A stretch of DNA of 16,104 nucleotides from positions 1-16,104 of the forward strand of contig MU401915.1 of the NCBI GenBank assembly GCA_022579005.1, in the 5' to 3' direction. Origin of the DNA: Poronia punctata. Taxonomy: Eukaryota; Ascomycota; Sordariomycetes; Xylariales; Xylariaceae. The position numbers and the translations under genes are program-made. A model generated the notes under the pieces. It made no database searches. It was not told the DNA's origin and saw nothing but the letters and a program-made list of their open reading frames with translations. Of this stretch, positions 8,945 through 16,104 are shown piece by piece. How positions within the stretch are numbered: the stretch's first letter is position 1; each line of letters opens with the position of its first letter.

Positions 8945-9233
8945 TATAATAAGTTAATAAATATAGCTACTAGTATAAAAACTAATATACTTTTAAATTT
9001 AAGATTTAATTTAAACGTAAAAAAAAAGAAACTAAAATATATAGCTTAGTATTGTTTACACTTATTTATGTTTTTTTTATTCTAGGTATTTACTATAGCT
9101 CTTGCTATAAGAATACCTTTATTTGCGACCTTAATTTAGTAGCTTATTTTGTTGCCTAAAGCCCTAACGGGAAGGTGGTAACAGGACCCTTATTTACATA
9201 GCTTTGCAACCCTTATACCCCTTTACCGTTATA
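8945..9233 (-). repeat. 5' LTR of the inner element (right copy)
   Basis: This partner of 2118-2406 carries the best preserved sequence in the window. From about 9085 to 9230 it keeps G and C at many sites where the other copy has A and T, for example gccctaacgggaaggtggta at 9160-9179. Its 8945-9080 part is, in contrast, more mutated than the left copy. Read on the - strand it starts tataacggta, from a probable TGTAACGGTA. Confidence 0.92.
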
Positions 9234-9238
9234 TTTAT
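9234..9238. repeat. Target-site duplication, inner element, right copy (tttat)
   Basis: This is identical to 2113-2117 on the other side of the inner element. The outer element resumes here. Confidence 0.65.
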
Positions 9239-10587
9239 ACTTAACTTTAAAAATTTAAAAATTTTAAGTTAAGTAAATAAAAAATTTAAAACTATATATA
9301 TAAACATATAAGCTTTTATTAATAAAGTTAATATAGTATTAAAAAGTATTAAAAATAGCACTTATAAAAGTTAGTTAATATAATTATAGCTTACTTTATT
9401 AAAAAAAGTTATAGCTTATTAGTAAAATTTAATTTTTATTATTAAAAAAAAAACGCTTTTAAAATAAAAGTATTTAAAAAATAATAAACTAACTTAGCTA
9501 ACGTTTTATTATAGCTTTAAGCATTATTACTAAAAAAAGTAACTTTTTATAGCTTAAACTTAAAAATATTATATATAATAAAAATATATTAAAAAAATAC
9601 TTTTAAAAAAAGCTTAAATATGCTAAAGTAAGTTATTTACTAGTAAGCAATAATTTTAACTAAATAAAAGTAGTTATAGCTATATAGTTAGCAATAAACC
9701 TAGCTTTAAAGCAAAACGTACTTATATTTAATTAAAAAAAAAGCTTTAGTAAATATTTTAAACTTCTTGCTTATAAAAAAGCAATATTTTTATTAGCAGC
9801 TAAATTTATATACTTTTAAGTTTAAAAAAAAAATAAGCAAAATAGCTAAATAACTTTTTTAAAAACTAATTAAACAATAAAAGCAATAATAAAATTAAAA
9901 GCTGCTAGTATAATAAACGCAATAATAAACGTAATAAAAGCTATAATTGCAATAAAAGTTAAAATTATAATAATTATAGTTATTATAAAAATAACTATAA
10001 AAAAAAAAAATACTAATTTAAAAATTAAAAAAAAATAAAAATAAACCTTAAAATAAAAACAAATTTAAAAAAAAAAAAAAAAAAAATTTATTTAAACTTA
10101 GTAAAAAAAAAAAATTTAAACTATAAATCTAACTTAAATAAAAGCTTAATAAACTTATTAAAAAAAAACTTTTTAAATTTAAAGTTAAATAAAGCATTTA
10201 TAGTTATTAACTATAATATATGTTATAAGTATTATAATAATATATTTTTAAACTTAAAAAAAAAAAAAACGCTATAGCTAAAAATATATTTAAAAACTAG
10301 TAAAGTTTTATAATACCTTTACTTTAAAATTACTAAAGCAAAATTATATAAAATATAACTAATTTTTTAAGTTATAAAATTAACTATTTAAGTATTTAAA
10401 AAAATATTAAAAAAAGCTAAATAAAAAACTTAATAATAAAGCTTATTTTATAAAATCTAATAAATTAAAAATTTTAAAACTACGTATTTAAGTTATAACC
10501 TTTTTAAAAACCTAGATAAAAAAACCTATTAATTAATTTTAATACTTTTACTTATATATTTTAGTTTATATAAAGCTTAAATTTGCA
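9239..10587 (+). other. Outer element between the insertion and protease: probable gag remnant
   Basis: The outer element continues here after the inner insertion. The + strand becomes strongly A-rich, matching the coding strand of pol. The stretch 10001-10145 is nearly all A with a run of 20 A at 10067-10086; before RIP this was probably purine-rich DNA coding for a Lys/Glu-rich segment such as a basic nucleocapsid tail. A short 12-bp period (taataaacgcaa then taataaacgtaa) lies at 9911-9934. No Gag motif is certain and no open frame survives. Confidence 0.4.
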
Positions 10588-10660
10588 AAAATAACTATTT
10601 ATTTTAATACTAAAACAGGTTATAATATTATTACTTATAACTTATTAAATATAACTATAT
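10588..10660 (+). pseudogene. Aspartic protease active-site remnant of the outer element
   Basis: In one + frame the sequence reads K-I-T-I-Y-F-N-T-K-T-G-Y-N-I-I-T-Y. With RIP reversed in mind this fits a retroviral-type protease loop (hydrophobic, D-T-G, then x-x-x-I-I-S). The D-T-G codons would be 10606-10614, now AAT ACT AAA. It lies about 1.6 kb before the RT active site, a normal distance. The match is short, and the frame differs from that of RT, so this is a moderate call. Confidence 0.5.
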
Positions 10661-12014
10661 ATACTACTAAAAAATAGTTAAGCAGAGTTTAAAATATTAG
10701 TAGTAAATAAATTAAGTATACTAAATAAGCTACTTTAAAAATATATATAATAAAAACAAGCAAATTTAAAAATAAATAAGTTAAATTTATAATATTTGCA
10801 TAAATATTAAATAAAATTATAAAACTTTAAATATTATTAAAAACTAACTTTAATAATACTTATAAAGCTAAAATTAATTTTAAAACTTAAACTATTATAT
10901 TTAATATAGTAAAAAGCTTTAATACTTTTTTTATAATTTAATTAAAGTTATACTTTTATGTTTAAAAAATAATGTTAGCTTATAAAGTGCTATTAAAACT
11001 AAAAAAAATCTTATTAGCTTTAACTTAATATAAATTGCTACCTTTAAACTAAAATTTTATTTTTAAACTAATATATAAAAACGCTATTTTTTTGTTTATA
11101 AGATTAACTACTTTAAATATTATAATTATAGCTAACTTATTATTTAAACTAAAAAAGGTTAAAAAAAATATAAAAGTAAGTATTATTAATAAATAAACTA
11201 AAACTAAAGTATAAAAAGTTATTTAAAACAAATGTTTAAAAGCTATAATAATAGTAGCTATAATATTATAAATACTTACGCTTACTAAAGTAATTAATAA
11301 AGTAAATATTATAAATAACGTTTTTATTAAATACTTAGTTTACTTTAAAATATTAAACTTATTTATATATATAGCTTTAGCTACTAAAAAATATTTTACT
11401 TTAAATAAAAAAGTATAAAATATAATAACTTAACTAAAAATTGTTAAAGTTTTTAATACTAAAACTAATTAGGCTAAAAATAAAAAAATAAGCAACTTTA
11501 AACTTAAAATAACTAAATTTTTTTAATTATAAAAATTTAAAAGCTTTTTAAAACAAAAAAAATTATTAGTTTAAATAAATAGTTTATATATGCTAAACTA
11601 AATTTTGCTGCTAGCAAAATTATTTAAATTTTAAAAGATTTTTTTAAAATTTAAACTAATTAAAAAATTATTAATATTTTTAAAAAAAACTAAATAAAAA
11701 TACCTTTAGTAAATAACTAGCAATAAATAAAGTTAAATAGTTAACTTTACTTTTTTAGTGCTAAAAACTAAGCAATTATAAATAAGGTTTTTAATAAGCT
11801 ATATAAGCAAAGTTAAATAAAATAAGTAAATAAACTAAGCTTTTTTGCTTACTTAACTTTTATTGCTTATTAATAAGTAAAAAAAAGCATATAAACTAAA
11901 CTTATAATAAACTTTTAAGCTTTTAATAAAATAGCCGTACTTAATAACTATTTACTACTTTTATAATTAAAAATAATTAAATTAGTTTAAAAAAAATGCT
12001 ATATTATTATAGTA

Positions 12015-12510
12015 AACGCTATAGCTTTTTTTTACTAGTTTAAAATTTATTTAAATTATTAAAACTAATTTATTATAGTAAGTTTATAAAAACTAAAACG
12101 CTTTATAGTAGCACTTATAAAATTTTATAACTTGCTAGCTTACATTTAGCATTTTATAAATTAAATATTAAAGCTATATAAATTGTTTTATAAAGCTTTT
12201 ATTAATAATATTATTATATTTTTAAATAATAAGGCTAGTTACTTAAAATACTTATAAAAAGTATTTAACTTATTTAAATAAAAACAAATTTTAATATTAT
12301 TTAAAAAGTTATTTTTAAAATACTTTTTAATAAAACTACTAAGCTTTTAAGTTAACTTTTTTAAAATGTTAACAACTAAGCATAAGTTAGCTACTTTTAA
12401 AAACTTTATATTTTTAAATAATTTAAAAGCTTTAAAATAGTACTTTAGCAATAGTAGATTTTTATAAACACTATTACTATATTATGCTTAATACGCAAAA
12501 CCTTTATAAA
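12015..12510 (+). pseudogene. Reverse transcriptase remnant of the outer element
   Basis: The frame begins N-A-I-A-F-F-Y-stop-F-K-I-Y, matching the motif A region A-F-F-Y-Q-W-x-V-H of one fungal gypsy group. Motif C is A-F-I-N-N-I-I-I-F-L-N-N (family A-F-I-D-D-I-V-I-F-S-D), with the two catalytic codons at 12204-12209 both AAT. Then come S-Y-L-K-Y-L-stop-K-V-F (family H-L-E-H-L-x-x-V-F), a K-K-L-F-L-K-Y block (family K-K-S-F-L-G-Y), N-L-K-A-L-K-stop-Y (family L-K-A-L-E-Q-Y) and Y-Y-A-stop-Y-A-K-P-L (family Y-Y-A-Q-x-A-E-P-L). The series of short matches in order and in one frame makes the identification firm. Confidence 0.9.
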
Positions 12511-12659
12511 AAAAAAAACTGCTTTATTAAATAAAAAATATAAAAAAAAAAGTATTAAATAGCAATTTTAAAAAACGTTAAGCTTATATTTAATTAATTT
12601 ATTTTAAGCCTGCTAAAGCTAAACTTATATTTTTTTAAGCTATATAAAACTTTATTTAT

Positions 12660-13125
12660 AAACATATTATTTTTAAACATTATAACCTAGCATAAACTTT
12701 GTTTATATAAGTAAACGCTTTATTAAAATAAAAATTTAGTATTATACTATTTTATACTAAAAAAAGCTATAAGTAATAACTTAATACGTTTATTTTAAAT
12801 ATTTAAGTTAAACTTATTATATTTTTAAGCTAATTACTATTTTAACTAAAGCTAAAATATAAACTTTTTAAAATAAAAGTAATATATATAGTATAAGCTT
12901 ATAAACGTTTAAAAATAATAATTAAAGCTTTAAATAACTTAGTAGTAATATTAATAAACTATTTAGCTATTAAAAAAATATTTAATTAAACTAGCTTTAA
13001 TATTGCTTTAATAAATAAAGTAAATAAAAAGCTAGTAAACGTATTAATTTTTTTTTTTTAGTATAGCTTATAAACTTATTACCTTTTAAAATAGCTAAAC
13101 TTTATTTTAAATATACTAAGCTAAC
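12660..13125 (+). pseudogene. RNase H remnant of the outer element
   Basis: F-I-stop-V-N-A at 12702-12719 fits the first catalytic segment (V-D-A), with Asp codon 12714-12716 now AAC. Then K-L-I-I-F-L-S-stop-L-L near 12810-12840 matches family K-P-I-x-F-L-S-R-L-L, and K-Y-K-L-F-K-I-K-V matches R-Y-W-P-T-E-x-E-V. I-N-Y-L-A-I at 12954-12971 matches T-D-H-S-A, with its Asp now AAC at 12957-12959. The domain ends L-N-F-I-L-N-I-L-S near 13095-13121 (family N-x-V-P-D-A-L-S-R-L). The order and the shared frame with RT support the call strongly. Confidence 0.87.
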
Positions 13126-13389
13126 TTTAAAACGTTATTAATAAAGTAAATAAAAATAGCAAAGTAATTAAATTAAATAAAAAGCTTATACTTAACTAAG
13201 TATAGTTAGTTAGCAAAATAATAGCTATTATAAATTTTAAAATAAAAAAAGAATTTTAAAAAAGCTATAAAAAAAACTTAAAGTATTACTAAATTTTATA
13301 AAAAATTTAAAATAACAATAAAAATATTGTAAATTTTTTAAAGCCTAGCTACTTATTTAAAGTTACTAAAAGTTTAATTTATAATATAA

Positions 13390-14150
13390 ACTAAAAAAAA
13401 AACTAAAAGCTATATATATTAAAAAGTATAGTAGCAATGTTTATAATAATAGCATATAATAATAAATACTACTTTAAAAAATAATATATATTATAAAACT
13501 TAAACTAATATTTAATTTAATTTAAAACAAAGCTAGTTAAAAAGTATATTAACTATTATAATATATATAAACTTTATACAACTTTATAAAAAAAGCTATA
13601 CAATTTTTATTAAGTAATAAAACTAATAAATTTATACTTTATAAAAACTATTGCTATAAACTTTATTATAAAGCTTTTAAAAGTTAAATTAACTAATTTA
13701 CTTTAAAAACTAAAAAGCTATAAATACTTTAATGCTTTAATAATAACTACTTATATTATATTTAAATAGTTACTGCTAATACTAAGCAATATAAAGTATA
13801 TTATAAAAAACTAGGCAGCAATATTTACTTAAATAATTTTACTAACTAACTAAAGCGTTTTATTAAGCATTATTTTAAATTAAAATTAAAAGTTTACTTT
13901 AGCTTTTTAAAAAAAACTATAAAAAAGTTTTAGTATAAAACTTTTAATATTAATAGCTTACTATTTATAAATAAATAAAGCTTTAATATAAAAAATTTAA
14001 ATAGTTAAAATAGCAATATATTACTTTTGCTTTAAGTACTTAAAAAAAAAATAAACTAAATTATTATTAATATTGTAGTAAAACTTAAATAGTAGCTACT
14101 TTAAAACTATTAAGGCCTTTGCTTATAAACTGCTATTTAAATTTTAACTA
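13390..14150 (+). pseudogene. Integrase remnant of the outer element (zinc-binding region and DD35E core)
   Basis: K-Y-I-N-Y-Y-N-I-Y-K-L at 13542-13574 fits the end of the HHCC zinc-binding domain (Y-I-x-x-C-x-x-C), with both Cys codons now TAT. The first Asp is in T-I-A-I-N-F-I (family T-I-A-x-D-F-I) at 13659-13661 (AAC). The second is in L-S-I-I-L-N (family x-S-I-I-S-D-R-D-x-K-F) at 13878-13880 (AAT). A-Y-Y-L-stop-I-N-K-A-L (family A-Y-H-P-Q-T-D-G-Q-S) precedes the Glu position at 13986-13988, exactly 36 codons after the second Asp. That codon reads ATA, which RIP cannot make from GAA or GAG. Confidence 0.87.
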
Positions 14151-14369
14151 CTTAAATTTAACAATATTATTACGTAGTTAAAAAAAATAATCTTAATAGT
14201 ATTAGATTTAAATAAGTTAAATACTTTTTAAACCTACTTTTAATAAAATATAAAACTAGCTATAAACTTTACTACTACTTATACTAAATAGTATTATAAT
14301 TAAAAATATAAACTAATTAAATTTAGTAAAAAAAATAAAGTTTATTTTTAACTTTATTATAAATATTAC

Positions 14370-14606
14370 TTACTTAGCTATTGTTTATAAAAATACTTTT
14401 AGCAACGCGCTAGCTTTTAAAAAGTAAAAAAAAAAGTTAAAAAACTAGCTTATAAAATTAATTTATTAAAAACTTTTAAAATTTATTTAGTTATATTTAT
14501 AACTTACTTATTTTTTAAATAAAAAGGCAAAAACCTATTTTATTAATTTATTTTAGCACTAAGTTTAATTTAAAATAACTAATTAAACTTAAAAAAAGCT
14601 AGTAAA
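14370..14606 (+). pseudogene. Integrase C-terminal module remnant of the outer element
   Basis: In a frame one base off from the integrase core, K-N-T-F-S-N-A-L-A-F-K-K (from 14389) and later L-Y-L-stop-L-T-Y-F-L-N-K-K-A-K (around 14490-14535) fit the A-x-x-x-A-x-x-x-x-Y-x-x-x-H and L-R-L-H-x-G-Y-x-L-P-x-K patterns before the GPF/Y strand of gypsy integrases. The GPF/Y motif itself is not clear. A net frame shift separates it from both neighbours. Confidence 0.5.
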
Positions 14607-14720
14607 TTATTTAAAATTAAAACTATTTTAAATTACTAACTAAATTGCTTTAAAAAAAGTTTTTAATATTTAGTTAAATAAAAAAGTTATAATTATAAAA
14701 ATAACTAGTAGCGCTTTAAA
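14607..14720 (+). pseudogene. Chromodomain remnant of the outer element
   Basis: In the RT/integrase frame the segment reads L-F-K-I-K-T-I-L-N-Y-stop-L-N, then S-F-stop-Y-L-V-K-stop-K-S-Y, then K-N-N-stop-stop. With the stops taken as Arg, Gln and Trp and K as Glu this is the chromodomain core (F-E-V-E-x-I-L-x-x-R, then F-Q-Y-L-V-K-W-K-G-Y, then D-x-x-W). The Y-L-V-K codons are 14667-14678. It is the last recognisable coding block before the 3' LTR, as in chromoviruses. Confidence 0.82.
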
Positions 14721-14931
14721 TAGCAACTATATAGCGCAAAGTAGTTAATTTAAAAGTATTAAAACTAATTAAAAAGTTAACTAAAAATAAAAAAAGTAGT
14801 ACTTAATAAAACTAATTACAAGCAGTAAAAAAGACCTTATAAGGTAAAAAAAACAAAAAAAGTGCAAAAATAAACAAATTAGCACTTAAAATTGTTAAAG
14901 TTAATATTACTTTCTTTATATAGCTAGCACT
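14721..14931 (+). other. 3' region of the outer element
   Basis: This runs from the chromodomain to the 3' LTR. A purine-rich patch with few interruptions lies at 14838-14875, about 55 bases before the LTR, but the bases directly before the LTR (atatagctagcact) are not a polypurine tract. I see no other signal. Confidence 0.4.
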
Positions 14932-15131
14932 TAATATAACGTATTATAAAAAGACCTATTTTAAAAATAAAGTTTTGTAGCCTGTAAATTAAATAGCTAA
15001 ATTAAATAAGAACTAGCGCTTTAAAGTTAATTAGTTAGTAATAACTAATTACCTTAACCTTGCTAAATTCCTTCCTTTTTACATTATCAATCTACAGAAT
15101 TTACTATACTACCCTATAGTTCCCTTTACTA
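14932..15131 (+). repeat. 3' LTR of the outer element
   Basis: This gapless partner of 132-331 is 200 bp long. The first about 140 bases carry the G to A and C to T changes relative to the left copy, whereas from 15070 to 15124 it keeps 12 C residues that are T on the left. It contains the same hairpin (15023-15061) and TATA-like string. Confidence 0.9.
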
Positions 15132-15136
15132 CTTAT
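15132..15136. repeat. Target-site duplication, outer element, right copy (cttat)
   Basis: This is identical to 127-131 before the left LTR and marks the return to the pre-insertion locus. Confidence 0.7.
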
Positions 15137-16104
15137 ATATAGTTAATTTAGCGTTTATATAAGCTATAAGCTTTGCTTAATATACTATTTTTTTAACTAT
15201 TTAATTATTATTAAGTATACTTATTATTAAGCAAAAATATACTTAAATAAAAAGTAACTTATTATAAATTTTATTATAAATAACTTTTTAAGTTTATAAC
15301 GTATATATTACGTTTAATACTAAGCTAAAAAATGCTTTTTTTATATATTATATAAAAATAATTATAGTTTTATTAAACTTATAAATAAAGTTTATAAATA
15401 AAATAAATAGCTTATATAATATATTATTATTATTTATAATTTATATTATATTTTTAAGTAAATTAATTTACTTAAAAACGTTTTAATAGCATAAAAAGTT
15501 TATTAACGCTTTAAAATTATTATTTATTTTTATTATAATATAAGTTGCTTATAGCTAATATAATATTAGTGCTTATTATAGCTAATACTAAATTTTTTAA
15601 AACTTTAAAAAAACTATTTAATTAATATAAACTAAATATAACTATAATAAAATAGTAACTTTATTTTTTACTTTATATAATTTAAAATATAATAAGTTAG
15701 CTTAAAAAAAAGTATTTAAAATATTACTTTAATAGCTACTTTTTATAGTATTACTATATAACTAGTACTTTAGTTTTTATAAAAATTTAAAATACTATTT
15801 AGTAGCTATATTTTAGTTAACGTACTAATAAGCTTTTAAAAGTACTAAAGCATTATAAATTTAATACTAATATTATTTTTAAAACTATTATTTAATATTA
15901 AAGTACTTTTAGCTAAAAATAAATAATAAACATTTTATATACTTTTTTTACTTTTTAAATAAAATTTTAAAGCTAGTTTAGTTTAAGTTTAAGTTTAATA
16001 TAGCAATATTATAATAGTTGCTATATTAACTATATATTAACTTTAGCTTTAAGCTATATTATTACTTATAATATTTTAGCTTTAAATAAGCAATAAAGCT
16101 TTTA
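15137..16104. other. AT-rich 3' flank, unidentified
   Basis: Nearly 1 kb of DNA lies outside the outer element, with the same AT-richness and residual AGC/GCT pattern as the elements. I tried both the LTR sequences and transposase-like patterns and found no convincing match, and no open frame. It is probably another RIP-altered repeat, given the composition. A perfect 28-bp palindrome sits at 15451-15478. Confidence 0.4.
15451..15478. repeat. Perfect 28-bp palindrome
   Basis: The arms tttttaagtaaatt and aatttacttaaaaa are exact reverse complements with no loop. In DNA this AT-rich such palindromes can occur by chance, so no function is assigned. Confidence 0.6.

Larger units (their letters stand above)
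2118..9233 (-). mobile_element. Inner chromovirus-type Ty3/gypsy LTR retrotransposon, RIP-inactivated
   Basis: This is a 7116-bp element with 289-bp LTRs, inserted antiparallel into the 5' part of the outer element. Orientation is shown by the purine tract next to the left LTR when read on the - strand, by T-richness of the + strand across the interior, and by degenerate protease, RT, RNase H, integrase and chromodomain read on the - strand from about 6880 to 2640. RT and integrase residues resemble the Tf1/Maggy-like fungal chromoviruses. Protease, RT and integrase-chromodomain remnants fall in three different - strand frames, so indels have occurred besides RIP. It cannot be autonomous. Confidence 0.9.
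10588..14720 (+). pseudogene. Outer element pol remnant (PR-RT-RH-IN-chromodomain)
   Basis: RT, RNase H and the integrase core all read in one + strand frame from 12015 to about 14000, and the chromodomain at 14607-14720 returns to the same frame. That is nearly 2 kb without a net frame change despite dozens of stops, so point mutation rather than indels destroyed most of the gene. The protease (10606) and an integrase C-terminal block near 14377 are in another frame. The RT pattern (A-F-F-Y-Q-x-x-I-Y then F-I-D-D-I-I-I-F-S) and RNase H pattern belong to a fungal gypsy group different from that of the inner element. No activity is possible now. Confidence 0.88.
132..15131 (+). mobile_element. 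Outer Ty3/gypsy-type LTR retrotransposon, RIP-inactivated, interrupted by the inner element
   Basis: A 200-bp direct repeat bounds this element at an exact spacing of 14800 bases, with a 5-bp target duplication outside. The + strand interior at 10588-14720 carries degenerate protease, RT, RNase H, integrase and chromodomain in gypsy order, confirming the orientation. The inner element (2118-9233) splits it. Without that insertion and its target copy it would be about 7.88 kb, a normal size for a gypsy element. No open frame of useful length survives. Stops fall at positions where the families have Trp, Gln or Arg, as RIP predicts. The PR is in a different frame from RT-RH-IN, so at least one indel or a programmed frameshift lies between them. 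I could not find a polypurine tract before the 3' LTR. Confidence 0.88.

Noticed and set aside
10067..10086. Poly(A) tail of a non-LTR element
   Set aside because: The run of 20 A lies inside the A-rich coding strand of the outer element, with no element end or target duplication beside it. RIP of a purine-rich stretch explains it.
10207..10250. Zinc knuckle of the outer Gag (a tgt codon followed by tat codons near 10219)
   Set aside because: The first Cys and a possible second one fit, but no codon at the His position could come from CAT or CAC in the required spacing, so I do not call it.
14596..14650. Alternative frame reading K-K-L-V-N-Y-L-K-L-K-L as the integrase C-terminal strand
   Set aside because: It resembles the family pattern K-L-A-Y-x-L-E-L, but the overlapping frame gives a fuller chromodomain match and stays in the frame of the integrase core. 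I kept the chromodomain call.
15650..15900. Tc1/mariner-like transposase remnant in the right flank
   Set aside because: I tried several frames and found no ordered series of catalytic motifs or terminal inverted repeats.
1..16104. Mitochondrial or other naturally AT-rich genome
   Set aside because: No mitochondrial genes, tRNAs or rRNAs are visible. The recognised proteins are nuclear LTR retrotransposon enzymes with transition-only damage, which points to RIP.

Overview
This window is an extremely AT-rich stretch from what is most likely a filamentous ascomycete (Pezizomycotina) nuclear genome. It appears to be wholly transposon-derived and heavily altered by repeat-induced point mutation (RIP). 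No intact gene, tRNA or rRNA is visible. The RIP call rests on two pairs of long direct repeats. Within each pair every difference I count is a C/T or G/A transition, with no transversion and no indel. In addition, broken reading frames of recognisable proteins carry TAA/TAG where the families have Trp, Gln or Arg, and Asn or Lys where they have catalytic Asp or Glu.

Layout. Two LTR retrotransposons are nested in opposite orientations. The OUTER element runs from 132 to 15131 on the + strand. It has 200-bp LTRs at 132-331 and 14932-15131 and a 5-bp target duplication (cttat) at 127-131 and 15132-15136. The INNER element runs from 2118 to 9233 on the - strand. It has 289-bp LTRs at 2118-2406 and 8945-9233, a 5-bp target duplication (tttat) at 2113-2117 and 9234-9238, and a polypurine tract (on the - strand) at 2408-2417. 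It was inserted into the 5' part of the outer element. Removing the inner element and one target copy leaves an outer element of about 7.9 kb. Short flanks, 1-126 and 15137-16104, are equally AT-rich and I could not identify them.

Both elements are Ty3/gypsy type (order protease, reverse transcriptase, RNase H, integrase), and both end in a chromodomain, so both are chromovirus-like. Reading through the stops, the outer pol runs from about 10588 to 14720 on the + strand. The inner pol runs from about 6880 down to 2640 on the - strand. Their RT and integrase signatures differ: the inner RT resembles the Tf1/Maggy-like fungal chromoviruses, and the outer RT belongs to another fungal gypsy group. 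Gag must lie upstream of each protease, but I could not recognise it.

Biologically this is a heterochromatic, RIP-inactivated nest. Neither element can encode a working enzyme. Points worth a second look are the strand-polarised RIP patches between LTR partners, a four-unit 21-bp tandem repeat in the outer gag/leader region, a 54-bp repeat shared by two places in the inner element, the apparent lack of a polypurine tract in the outer element, and an integrase Glu codon that RIP alone cannot explain.
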